From the NCBI RefSeq assembly GCF_031143425.1, contig NC_090446.1, positions 659,763,717 to 659,827,716 of the forward strand: a stretch of 64,000 bases of DNA, written 5' to 3'. Below, in pieces: positions 50,411-61,447 of the stretch. Under the pieces are notes generated by a model. That model searched no databases, had not been told where the DNA came from, and was given only the letters and a program-made list of their open reading frames with translations. Each line of letters begins with the position of its first letter. Position 1 is the stretch's first letter. Both the position numbers and the translations under genes were made by a program. The DNA comes from Pleurodeles waltl. Taxonomy: Eukaryota; Chordata; Amphibia; Caudata; Salamandridae.

Positions 50411-50757
50411 GGGCCTGATTTGCAAATGGCCAGAGCGGGACTAGAAACCCAAAGCAGCCCTGGAAATGTTGTCAGACCAGAACCCACCTGGAGACTGGGA
50501 ACAAGAGTGAGTGGATTATGCAGGATTTCTGCTTTTGTTACTAGGGGCCGATATTGCAGCACAATTTCAGAACCAACTCCCCGTAACAAAACCGACCTCC
50601 ACTCTTCCAGCTCCCAATGCCTCCTACAGCCTTTCTGGGCCTGCAAACAGCCTCTACTAGTAGTGGAGGCACCTCAGTCATGGGGGAGTCTTAGTACGCA
50701 GGGCAAAATCTCCACAATGAGAATTCCAAGTGCTGGGGTCCATTGTTGATCAGGCCC
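50411..50757. mobile_element. MITE with gggcctgattt ends
   Basis: The left end gggcctgatttgcaaatgg pairs with the right end ccattgttgatcaggccc. The flanks are TTA and ATA. No gene is seen inside. Its ends place it with the gggcctgatt group. Confidence 0.65.
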
Positions 50758-51090
50758 ATATATGTGTTTCTGGATCTCATCCTTCATCAATAGGGAGCAT
50801 AATTTCCAACCCCCTTCAATGCATAGAGGGGGCATACATCCATTTTATGGTCATTCTGAGTCATCCTCATCTCCAAGCATGATCCTCTGTCATCCTTCTG
50901 CGCTGTTGAACCCAACTCACCCAACATGGCTGAGGGACCTGAGGACAAGGTGCCCACACATACTATGAAACTGACATGAACATACTAACTGAGGGGTGCT
51001 TGATAGGTAGTCTCTGCATTTCGTGAGCCCAGAGGAACAGATGAGTACTGCTGCACACAATGAGAAATGTGGCCTTATTAAACATAGGAT

Positions 51091-51156
51091 GCACTTTCTC
51101 TGTTTGCGCCATGTCAGAGCTTAAAAAGGTGCACCATGCACAAACAGAGAAAGTGC
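51091..51156. repeat. 16-bp perfect inverted repeat
   Basis: gcactttctctgtttg at 51091-51106 pairs with caaacagagaaagtgc at 51141-51156, with a ~34-bp loop. It may be the centre of a decayed hairpin element. Confidence 0.7.
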
Positions 51157-51539
51157 GTTCCATTACACTGAATCTGCTGCCACCAGGACAGCCACAAACT
51201 TGTGCTGCACTGAGGACAGTGCAATCAAGTGAAAAATGGAGGAGCCTTAAAGCAGAAACTACTTGTAGCACTGTGCATGTGTCAACCTGCATGCACATTT
51301 AAGGGGATTAGAGATGCCCTTGCAGGCAGGTTCAGTGAGTGACTGCACCCACCTGCAAGTGGAAGTCTGAGGGAACAGTAGGACCAACTTTCTTCCCTCC
51401 AGAGAGCTGCCACCAGGGAATGCACTGACAGTGCCCCACCTTTTACATGGTGCAGTGTCAGTGTGCCTCCTGACAATGTCTTTGCCTCTACACCCACATC
51501 TAATATATGGAGTGAGCGCAGAGGCAAAGGGATTCCCTA

Positions 51540-51568
51540 ATTTGCATGGGGTTATGCCCCATGCAAAT
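51540..51568. repeat. Palindrome with octamer motifs in both arms
   Basis: The 12-bp arms atttgcatgggg and ccccatgcaaat flank a 5-bp loop. Each arm contains ATTTGCAT, the POU-factor octamer. Role unknown. Confidence 0.6.
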
Positions 51569-52116
51569 GAGTGGACACCCGTTGGTGATAGCGCAGGCAC
51601 TATATGTACACCAGCCCTATCTGTATTAAAAGGGCAGCACAAGCGTCTGCTGCCCTAATTGTAATACTGAAGTGCCTTGGGGGTGCCCAGAGTGGGTGCA
51701 TATTCCTGTTGCGCACCTGGGTTACTTTGTAGAATATGGCCAATTGAATGTATTCACTGCTTGCTGCAGGGTAGTGTGTCTTTATAAATGCAGTGGATCT
51801 AGATGTGCCATTACAACAGGGTGTGTGTGTTAGTACAACATTACCAGCTCAGACAGTGGCAGCCACTCCATATCATATATCATGCAAGGTACCTGTTAAG
51901 TTAACATGAGAAAGTGACATATCATCATAGGGTTACATTACACCTCCATGTGTGATGCTTTCTGTATTACACAGAATACAAATTGCTTAGCCATTTTTTA
52001 ATGTGACCAGTAGGTGTTAGTCTGATTCATGCAGAAGACAGTTTCTAATCACACATCCCTGACAAGTTTCCCAGGTCTATTCATGATGTGCTGATCCAGA
52101 CCAGATAATTAGGATA

Positions 52117-52135
52117 AATTCTGGGACTTGTAGTA
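52117..52135 (-). promoter_or_regulatory. ZNF143/THAP11-like motif (candidate)
   Basis: On the - strand it reads actacaagtcccagaat. It lies between MITEs, in repeat DNA. Confidence 0.35.
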
Positions 52136-52312
52136 TTTTTCATTCCATAGTGACACAGGAATATAATCACAGGCCTGGACTGGCATATCACATGAGCAGC
52201 TGCCACTATGAGCAGCTGCTCATGTCTTTACATAGTCCATCTGTATTGTGGTGTACATCTGACAGACATGTTGCCACACTGCCACATGATTTGCAGCACA
52301 CACACATACAGG

Positions 52313-52500
52313 GGGCCTGATTCACAAAGGGACTTTGCTCTTGTGGTGGAGGCCCCACAGTTGTGGGAGAGTCTCAGCACTTGGGGTAGGATCTCTGCAG
52401 TGCAAAATCTCATTGCAGCGATTTTGCCTTGAATACAGAAACTCTCCCTCTAATTGGGCACCTCTGCCCCGAGGACAGAGGCCCTTTGTGAATCAGACCC
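52313..52500. mobile_element. 188-bp MITE (gggcctgattcacaaaggg)
   Basis: The ends gggcctgattcacaaaggg and ccctttgtgaatcagaccc are inverted repeats. Between them are subterminal words ('cagcacttggggtagga') in both orientations. It looks like a near-complete deletion derivative of H2-type elements. Confidence 0.8.
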
Positions 52501-52546
52501 TTCTTGTGAAACTTTCCAGGGAGGTCTTACATATGCACTGACATTA

Positions 52547-53148
52547 AGGGCCAGATGTAGGTAGCTGTTTGCATGTCGGTGTTCCCTTCCTATTTGCGAC
52601 CGCATCGCCATGCTGAGTTGCTTTGTGACCGCGAATGCGTTCGCAAACCAACTCGCAGTTACCACCCATTTGAAGTGGGTGGTAACTCATTCACAAAAGG
52701 GAAGGGGTCCCCTTGGGACCCCTTCCCCTTTGTGAATGCCAAAAAAAATGTTTTTTCAGAGCAGGCAGTTGTCCTATGGACTACTGCCTACTCTGAAAAA
52801 AACGAAACCAAATGGTTTCGGAAGTTTTTCTTTTTGCAACTCGTTTTCCTTTAAGGAAAACGGGCTGCAAAAAGGAAAAAAAAACTGCTTTATTAAAATG
52901 CAGTCACAGACATGGAGGTCTGCTGTCTCCAGCAGGCCACCATCCCTGTGAGTGCATTGACTCGCTATGGGGTCGCAAACTGCGACCCACCTCATTAATA
53001 TTCATGAGGTGGGTCTTTGCGACCCCATAGCAAGTCGCAGATGGTGTCTGAGACACCTTTCTGCATAAAATTTTGCGAATTGCAAATTGCGAGTCGGTAT
53101 GACTCGCAATTTGCAACTCGCAAAATTTTACTTTGCTACATCTGGCCC
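52547..53148. mobile_element. Multi-hairpin MITE (agggccagatgtag)
   Basis: The ends agggccagatgtag and ctacatctggccc pair. TTA flanks both sides (52544-52546 and 53149-53151), a clean 3-bp duplication. Internal hairpins include ggaaggggtcccc/ggggaccccttcc (near 52700-52730), tcgctatggggtcgcaaactgcgac-type arms near 52960-53040, and gcaaattgcgagtc arms near 53075-53115. Non-coding. Confidence 0.85.
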
Positions 53149-53459
53149 TTAGTCCCCTGAGTCAATGGAACCCTTAGAGACGTTGTCTACACTAATCACT
53201 AACGTGTACATAACGTATTGCACGGCCATTCTTTTGACTCTCGTCAACATCTGTTGTTTACAGACATCATGTATGGCTTACAAAGTAGCCCCAGGATGGA
53301 AGTTGTGGACAGTGTTAAAATTCAACTCTCATTATTGGCAATAGACTGCAAACCACATGAAGGCTATGATACAACAGGCTGCTCAGGTGAAAAAAGTGCC
53401 AACCTGCTCGTCATGAACCTGCATTCCCTGCCCCTTTGTTTTGTACAATGGCCTGGTTG

Positions 53460-54698
53460 CCCAGATTCACAGTGAGATGAGGGTCCAGAGGTATGTGTAA
53501 GCCATGATTTAATGCTATGTTGTGCAAAACACAACAGGATACTATAATCTTGCTCACAACGTGAGGGTAGTAGAGCAGCATCCCCTGTATAGTCAAACAT
53601 CTGAATCTTGACTTCAGGAGACCAAAACTGCACTCAATGATGACTAGTTTATGTATGTGTGCACTATTGTACCTCTACTGAGGTACAGTGCTTGCACATC
53701 TGTATGGTGTGAGAAGATGAGGGGAGAGTGCATATGCAGCATCACCTGAGGAGGGAAATTGAGTACTATGTGTACATGTCCCGCTTGCACTGTACAGCAC
53801 ATGATGTATGAAAGGGTACATGCTGCGTCTGTTGGGGACTTGAGGGATAGTGTTGTATAACAGTTGTAAATATTAAAAAACAATTATGCATATCATCCTT
53901 GTGTGGGGCTTGGTACTTACCCAGGAGCCACATGTTACCAAATTCTCCCGCTGCCATCCACCAGGCTAGAGGTGTCCTGTGGAATAGATAGCTGCCCTGG
54001 GTAATGCCTGAGAACATTGCATGCACATCAGTAAAGCTACTACTGGCATCACAGACACCCTGCTGATTATTAGGGAATTTGTCTGTAGAGGTGGGTCACT
54101 TCTATTGATGCAGCTCAGAACCTGATGCAAGCTTCAGTACTGGGCTGCCTGAGAGATGCCCTGGAATGACCCTATAGCTAAAAAATGGAGAGCTGCTAGG
54201 ATCTTGACATAGGCTGGGATGGCGTGGGAATGCAAAAACAACAAGTGATGGACGGAATGCTGAACATTGTCAAACACTCACCCCCAGTCATAGATCTGGG
54301 TTTAATCCATCATTCTTTTGCTCACCATGCCACCCCAGTTTGGACCCAGCCATATGCAAATCAGTCTTGACCCTGTTCCTCATGGGAACAGTCCAGACCG
54401 AACTGCCAAGCCAGGTCCTCACTGGACCGGAAACAAGCATCCTGGGACCGGTTTCGGGGTTTCACCCCACATCAGCCAGGCTAGCTTGAATCCAGTGGCA
54501 AGAATCAAGATCCTGTTCCCACTCACAAACCACCTCCAAGATGACATCAGGGGGCAAATGGTATCTGGCCATGACATCTTGGCAGGACATCCCAAAGAGG
54601 TTTATCCTTTGTCTGAAAATCCTCTCTACTCTCCTTCTCCTCCTCAAATCCTCCTTTTGCATGGCAAGGGCCAAACCAACAAACACATTCAGCAACAT
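53460..54698 (-). pseudogene. PIF/Harbinger transposase with deleted core (H2)
   Basis: On the - strand, the N-terminus is at 54698-54470 (RRRRRVERIFRQRINLFGM, then PPDVILEVVCEWEQDLD). The next recognisable text is HAIPAYVKILAALHFLAIGSF near 54170-54230, then a gap. The C-terminal half of exon 1 (TDVHAMFSGITQGSYLF, then MAAGEFGNMWLLG) ends at a gtaagt donor at 53920/53921. The last segment, from about 53640, is IECSFGLLKSRFRCL with the catalytic Glu, followed by HVVSKIIVSCCVLHNIALNHG, ending near 53460. The central region that would hold both catalytic Asp residues of the DDE triad is missing, as are the SGYP..WLLTPV residues. It could not catalyse transposition. Confidence 0.85.
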
Positions 54699-54849
54699 GT
54701 TGAAAGGTCTGAAAGGGTTTCTTAGTAGCAGCTCTGCTTTTATGTGTGTAGCAAGGCTGGGATTGGCTGTTGGGCTAAGGAGTTTCAGCTCGAGCTGGGT
54801 GGGGGGATGGTAGGCACTAACACAGGTGTATCAGAATGAAAGATTACTC

Positions 54850-54935
54850 CCTCTGCTCGAGTGCAGGGATTCTGCCCTGAATATGGAGACTCCCCCGAGA
54901 GTGCAGAGACTCCACCTCAATGTGGAGAGGCCTCC
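54850..54935 (-). repeat. Subterminal 'gcactcgggg' repeats, right of H2
   Basis: About four copies, on the - strand reading 'gtctctgcactctcgggggag', in inverted orientation to those at 42936-43025. This supports placing the H2 ends just outside these two clusters. Confidence 0.55.
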
Positions 54936-54950
54936 TTAATTTTGTGTAAG

Positions 54951-55808
54951 TGCCTTTTCGACAGTTGCAGTCAAGTTCAGTAACACATTTGCTGGTTCTA
55001 TCTGTTAAAAAGTCCTGGTATGTTGTTGGAACCTGTTGGAAGCTAGTGGTAAATATTAAATATCAGACTTGCCCTGAATTAATTCAGCCTTTTGTAAAAA
55101 TCAGAAAAGAAATATAGGCTTGATTATGTACGCTCCAATTTTTAATATTTTAATAACAAATAGAGCATACTGTTCTCAGTATCAAGATCAATCACGCAAA
55201 GGCTATGCTCTGTAAAAACAACAAACACAATTTCCTAAAGAAAAGTTTGAAATTTAAGTTTCCCGGCGCTCTACCTGCTCAACATCGGTCGCTGTTGCAT
55301 ACAACACAATCTTTATGTCAAAAATAACTTTACATAGACGTTATGCACGCAAGTGGGCTTTCATCTAGTATACCCCAAGAATTGAGGACATTTCAACGTA
55401 GTGAGGCTGGGTGAAAATCAAGGCACACTCTTTTGATTTAAAAAACAAGTTTGCACGAAAAACAGATTAGTATTTGAGAGACATTGACACAGAAAACCAT
55501 AATGTAAAGAGAGTGATAACCACAAAAAGTGGACAGTCATTGTGATTTTATGTGCATGCTCTACAAACAATCAAATTCATCTTGATCACCATTGAATCCA
55601 GTCAGATTTATTTTACCTTTTCTAGTTTTACCAGTGCTTAAAATGGACAAGTGCTGTCCAGAACGGAGTACATGCACTTCTTTAACTTAAAAGGGAGAAT
55701 AACTGCACTTCTCAGCACTGATGCAAAAATTTAAGAGTACTGGTGCTTTTCAGGAGCAAACAGGTATTCTAAATAGTGAGTACCTGCACTTCTAACTTAA
55801 CTATCCAT
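54951..55808. other. Non-genic stretch
   Basis: No gene is seen. The segment includes 'agtgctt', 'gcactt' and 'gagtac' words repeated at 55630-55795 that hint at a decayed repeat. Confidence 0.45.
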
Positions 55809-56279
55809 TTATCCCCTTCTGTGCCGAGGACGTAGTGGTTACGTCCTTCGGCACAGTGCTGCTGTGCCGAGGACGTAACCACTACGTCCTCGGCACACAG
55901 CCCAGAGGGAGCGCTCTCGCTCCCTCTGTGTGCTTCCCCCCACCCCCTAAAGTCAGGGATGGAAGGGGAAGACCTTCCCCTTCCACCCCCGATCCCCCCC
56001 ATCCCCTCATAATGAAGTCAGCGCGCGATCGTGCGCTGACTTCATTATGGGGATATCGCCGCACAGGAAGCCATTTGCTTCCTGTGTGGCGTTCAGAGAA
56101 GAGGTGAGTTCCTCTTCCCGGTGGGTGGGGGGTTTGGGCCAAAGAGGCACCGGGGGAAAGGAAAGGCTTTTCCTTTCCCCCGGTGTCTCTTTGAGCATTC
56201 CTGCTGCCCAATCGCATTGCGATCGGGCAGCAGGAATGCCCACTAGACACCAGGGATTATTTTTTTTTTTTTTGGGCAA

Positions 56280-57290
56280 TCATTTTGACTTGCGGGGAGC
56301 GGCCCCTTGGGCAAGGGTCGCTCCCCTTGTGGGGGCAATTATTGAGGGCCATTTCTGCCCCCCTTGGGGGCAGATTGGCCTACTTTTTAGGCAGATCTGC
56401 CCCCAAGGGGGGCAGAAAACACTAGTTCACCAGGGAATTTTCTATATTTGTTGATTTATGTGGGGGGGCTGCCCCTTGGTCACGGGGCGCCCCCCCAAGG
56501 GGGGCATTGACCTGTTGGCCATTTATGCCCCCCCCCCCCGGGGGCAGATGGGCCTATTTTTTTAGGCCCACCTGCCCCCAAGGGGGCAGAAGCCACTTAG
56601 ACACCAGGGATAGTGTGTGTGTGTGTGTGTGTTAGTGGATGGGGGGGGGGGCATGGGCAAGGGTCGCCCCCCACTTTGGGGGCACATGTACCCAGGCCAT
56701 TTCTGCACCCCTTGGAGACAGATCAGTCTATTATTTTTAGGCTGGGGGCAGAAACCAATAGAACGCCAGGGATTTTTTTTATTTGTTTATTTTTGTGGGG
56801 GGGCGTCCCCTTGGTCACGGGGCGCCCCCCAAGGGGGCCATTGACCTGTTGGCCATTTCTGCACCCCCTGGGGGCAGATGGGCCTATTTCTTTAGGCCCA
56901 CCTGCCCCCAAGGGGGGCAGAAGCCACTTAGACACCAGGGATGGTGTGTGTGTGTGTGTTAGTGGATGGGGGGGGGCTTGGGCAAGGGTCGCCCCCCACT
57001 TTGGGGGCACATGTACCCAGGCCATTTCTGCACCCCTTGGAGACAGATCAGCCTATTATTTTTAGGCTGGGGGCAGAAACCACTAGAACGCCAGGGATTT
57101 TTTTTATTTGTTTATTTTTGTGGGGGGGTGTCCCCTTGGTCACGGGGCGCCCCCCCAAGGGGGGCATTGACCTGTTGGCCATTTCTGCACCCCCTGGGGG
57201 CAGATGGGCCTATTTTTTTAGGCCCACCTGCCGCCAAGGGGGGCAGAAGCCACTTAGACACCAGGGATAGTGTGTGTGTGTGTGTGTGTT
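56280..57290 (+). repeat. G/C-rich tandem array in K copy 2
   Basis: The last units repeat with a period near 330 bp (junctions 'agacaccagggatagtgtgtg' at about 56601, 56931 and 57257) and contain two diverged subunits each, with (gt)n runs and short hairpins. The similarity between the last two ~330-bp units is very high, so this part was duplicated recently. Confidence 0.85.
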
Positions 57291-57294
57291 AGTG

Positions 57295-60200
57295 GCCCAG
57301 CTCATTTTTATTGGGAGACTTGGGGGAACGCTGGGTGGAAGGAAATTTGTGGCTCCACTCAGATTCCAGAACTTTCTGTCACCGAAATGTGTGGAAAATG
57401 TGTTTTTTTAGCCAAAATTTTAGGTTTGCAAAGGATTCTGGGTAACAGAACCTGGTCAGAGCCCTGCAAATCACCCCATCTTGGATTCCCCTAGGTCTCT
57501 AGTTTTCAAAAATGCACAGGTTTGGTAGGTTTCCCTAGGTGCCGGCTGAGCTAGAGGCCAAAATCCACAGGTAGGCACTGTTTTCAGTGAAAAAATGTGA
57601 TGTGTCCACGTTGTGTTTTGGGGCGTTTCATGTTGCGGCCGCTAGGCCTATCCACACAAGTGAGGTATCATTTTTATCGGGAGACTTGGGGGAACGCTGG
57701 GTGGAAGGAAATTTGTGGCCCCTCTCAGATTCCAGAACTTTCTGCCACAGAAATGTGAGGAACATGTGTTTTTTTAGCCAAATTTTGAGGTTTGCAAAGG
57801 ATTCTGGGTAACAGAACCTGGTCCAAGCCACACAAGTCACCCCATCTTGGATTCCCCTATGTCTCTAGTTTTCAGAAATGCACAGGTTTGGTAGGTTTCC
57901 CTAGGTGGCGGGTGAGCTACAGGCCAAAATCTACAGGTAGGCACTTTGCAAAAAACACCTCTGTTTTCTTTCAAAAATTTGGATGTGTCCACGTTGCGCT
58001 TTGGGGCGTTTCCTGTCGCGGGCGCTAGGCCTACCCACACAAGTGAGGTATCATTTTTATCGGGAGACGTGGGGGAACGCTGGGTGGAAGGAAATTTGTG
58101 GCTCCTCTCAGATTCCAGAACTTTCTGCCACAGAAATGTGAGGAACATGTGTTTTTTTAGCCAAATTTTGAGGTTTGCAAAGGATTCTGGGTAACAGAAC
58201 CTGGTCCGAGCCACACAAGTCACCCCATCTTGGATTCCCCTAGGTCTCTAGTTTTCAGAAATGCAAAGGTTTGGTAGGTTTCCCTCGGTGGCGGCTGAGC
58301 TAGAGGCCAAGATTTACAGGTAGGCACTTTGCAAAAAACACCTCTGTTTTCTTTAAAAAAATTGGATGCGTCCACGTTGCGCTTTGGGGCGTTTCCTGTC
58401 GTGGGCGCTAGGCCTACCCACACAAGTGAGGTATCATTTTTATCGGGAGACGTGGGGGAACGCTGGGTGGAAGGAAATTTGTGGCTCCTCTCAGATTCCA
58501 GAACTTTCTGCCACAGAAATGTGAGGGACATGTGTTTTTTTAGCCAAATTTTGAGGTTTGCAAAGGATTCTGGGTAACAGAACCTGGTCCGAGCCACACA
58601 AGTCACCCCATGTTGGATTCCCCTAGGTCTCTAGTTTTCAGAAATGCACAGGTTTGGTAGGTTTCCCTAGGTGGCGACTGAGCTACAGGCCAAAATCTAC
58701 AGGTAGGCACTTTGCAAAAAACACCTCTGTTTTCTTTCAAAAAATTGGATGTGTCCACTTTGCGCTTTGGGGCATTTCCTGTCGCGGGCGCTAGGCCTAC
58801 CCACACAAGTGAGGTATCATTTTTATCGGGAGGCGTGGGGGAACGCTGGGTGGAAGGAAATTTGTGGCTCCTCTCAGATTCCAGAACTTTCTGACACAGA
58901 AATGTGAGGAACATGTGTTTTTTTAGCCAAATTTTGAGGTTTGCAAAGGATTCTGGGTAACAGAACCCGGTCCGAGCCACAAAAGTCACCCCATCATGGA
59001 TTCCCATAGGTCTCTAGTTTTCAGAAATGCAAAGGTTTGGTAGGTTTCCCTAGGTGGCGGCTGAGCTAGAGGCCAAAATCTACAGGTAGTCAGTTTGCAA
59101 ATAACACCTCTGTTTTCTTTAAAAAATCTGGATGTGTCCACGTTGCGCTTTGGGGCGTTTCCTGTCGCGGGCGCTAGGCCTACCCACACAAGTGAGGTAT
59201 CATTTTTATCGGGAGACGTGGGGGAACGCTGGGTGGAAGGAAATTTGTGGCTCCTCTCAGATTCCAGAACTTTCTGCCAGAGAAATGTGAGGAACATGTG
59301 TTTTTTTAGCCAAATTTTGAGGTTTGCAAAGGATTCTGGGTAACAGAACCTGGTCCGAGCCACACAAGTCACCCCATCTTGGATTCCCCTAGGTCTCTAG
59401 TTTTCAGAAATGCACAGGTTTGGTAGGTTTCCCTAGGTGGCGGCTGAGCTACAGGCCAAAATCTACAGGTAGCCACTTTGCAAAAAACACCTCTGTTTTC
59501 TTTAAAAAAATTGGATGTGTCCACGCTGCGCTTTGGGGCGTTTCCTGTCACGGGCGCTAGGCCTACCCACACAAGTGAGGTATCATTTTTATCGGGAGAC
59601 GTGGGGAAACGCTGGGTGGAAGGAAATTTGTGGCTCCTCCCAGATTCCAGAACTTTCTGCCACTGAAATGTGAGGAACCTGTGTTTTTTTAGCCAAATTT
59701 TGAGGTTTGCTAAGGATTCTGGGTAACAGAACCTGGTCCGAGCCACACAAGTCACCCCATCTTGGATTCCCCTAGGTCTCTAGTTTTCAGAAATCCACAG
59801 GTTTGGTAGGTTTCCCTAGGTGCCGGCTGAGCTACAGGCCAAAATCTACAGGTAGGCACTTTGCAAAAAACACCTCTGTTTTCTTTCAAAAATTTGGATG
59901 TGTCCACGTTGCGCTTTGGAGCGTTTCCTGTCGCGGGCGCTAGGCCTACCCACACAAGTGAGGTATCATTTTTATCGGGAGACTTGGGGGAACGCTGGGT
60001 GGAAGGACATTTGTGGCTCCTCTCAGATTCCAGAACTTTCTGCCATAGAAATCTGAGGAACATGTGTTTTTTGAGCCAAACTTTGAGGTTTGCAAAGGAT
60101 TCTGGGTAACAGAACCTGGTCCGAGCCACACAAGTCACCCCATCTTGGATTCCCCTAGGTCTCTAGTTTCCAGAAATGCACAGGTTTGGTAGGTTTCCCA

Positions 60201-60365
60201 AGGTGCCGGCTGAGCTAGAGGCCAAAATCTACAGGTAGGCACTTTGCTAAAAACACCTCTGTTTTCTGTGATGTGTCCACGTTGTGTTTTGGGGCATATC
60301 CTGTCGCGGGCGCTAGGCCTACCCACACAAGTGAGGTATCATTTTTATCGGGAGACTTGGGGGAA
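57295..60365 (+). repeat. 383-bp tandem array in K copy 2
   Basis: The landmark 'gtgaggtatc' lies at about 57659, 58043, 58426, 58809, 59192, 59575, 59958 and 60330, mostly 383 bp apart. About eight units, the first and last partial, are nearly identical. Each full unit leaves a 128-residue frame open on the - strand, overlapping the next by 4 bases; I do not call these genes. The homologous array in copy 1 is more diverged. Confidence 0.95.
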
Positions 60366-60424
60366 CACAGAATAGCAAAACAAGTGTTATTGCCCCTTGT
60401 CTTTCTCTACATTTTTTCCTTCCA

Positions 60425-61439
60425 AATGTAAGACAGTGTGCAAAAAAGACGTCTATTTGAGAAATGCCCTGTAATTCACATGCTAGTATGGGCACCCCGG
60501 AATTCAGAGATGTGCAAATAACCACTGCTTCTCAACACCTTATCTTGTGCCCATTTTGGAAATACAAAGGTTTTCTTGATAGCTATTTTTTACTCTTTAT
60601 ATTTCAGCAAATGAATTGCTGTATACCCGGCATAGAATGAAAACCCACTGCAGGGTGCAGGTCATTTATTGGCTCTGGGTACCTAGAGTTCTTGATGAAC
60701 CTACAAGCCCTATACATACCCGCAACCAGAAGAGTCCAGCAGACGTAACGGTATATTGCTTTCGAAAATCTGACATTGCAGGAGAAAGTTACAGAGTAAA
60801 ACGTAGAGAAAAATTGATGTTTTTTTCACCTCAATTTCAATATTTTTCTTTTTCAGTTGTTATTTTCTGTAGGAAACCCTTGTAGGATCTACACAAATTA
60901 CCCCTTGCTGAATTTAGAATTTTGTCTACTTTTCAGAAATGTTGCGGTTTCTGGGATCCAGCATTGGTTTCATGCCCATTTCTGTCACTGACTGGAAGGA
61001 GGCTGAAAGCACAAAAAATCGTAAAAATGTGGTATGTCCCAGTAAAATGCCAAAATTGTGTCGAAAAATTGGGTTTTCTGATTCAAGTCTGCCTGTTCCT
61101 GAAATCTGGGAAGCTGGTGATTTTAGCACCGCAAACCTTTTGTTGATGCCCTTTTCAGGGAAAAAACCACAAGCCTTCTTCTGCAGCCCCTTTTTCTAAT
61201 TTTTTTGAAAAAAACGAAATTTTCACACTATTTTGGCTAATTTCTTGGCCTCCTTCTGGGGAACCCACAAAGTCTGGGTACCTCTAGAATCCCTAGGATG
61301 TTGGAAAAAAAGGACGCAAATTTGGCGTGGGTAGCTTATGTGAACAAAAAGTTATTAGGGCCTAAGCGCGAACTGCTCCAAATGGCCAAAAAAAGGCTCG
61401 GCACAGGAGGGGGAAAAGGCCTGGCAGCGAAGGGGTTAA
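60425..61439 (+). repeat. Unique 3' block of K copy 2
   Basis: Aligns with 5185-6179 of copy 1. It carries 'gcctaagcgcgaactg' and the terminal 'ggcagcgaaggggttaa'. No coding sequence. Confidence 0.8.
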
Positions 61440-61447
61440 GACACTTA

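Larger units (their letters stand above)
42822..54950. mobile_element. PIF/Harbinger region H2 (probable limits)
   Basis: The left end gggcctgattcacaaagc is followed by four subterminal 'gcactcgggg(t)gga' words (about 42936-43025). The right side shows the same words inverted (54850-54935), with a weak terminal match. Inside are Myb/SANT and transposase pseudogenes. The left and right limits are inferred from these repeats. Several later insertions (43256, 48248, 50411, 52313, 52547) lie within. More than one Harbinger copy may be fused here. Confidence 0.5.
55809..61439 (+). mobile_element. Composite non-coding element K, copy 2
   Basis: The left end ttatccccttctgtgcc pairs imperfectly with the right end ggcagcgaaggggttaa. 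The internal order matches copy 1: a long hairpin (arms about 55820-55848 and 55866-55897), a G/C-rich array (56280-57290), a 383-bp tandem array (57295-60365) and a 3' block (60425-61439). It has no insertion at the site where copy 1 carries the 4552-5181 element. It is 440 bp longer than copy 1 and its arrays are more uniform. No protein product is seen. Confidence 0.7.

Noticed and set aside
51091..51156. Inverted repeat as a microRNA hairpin
   Set aside because: The arms are only 16 bp with a 34-bp loop, shorter than expected for a precursor stem.
57628..60138. Series of ~128-residue minus-strand open frames as a gene family
   Set aside because: They lie in a 383-bp tandem array, match no known fold, and copy 1 units are broken. 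They are reported only as a pattern to test.
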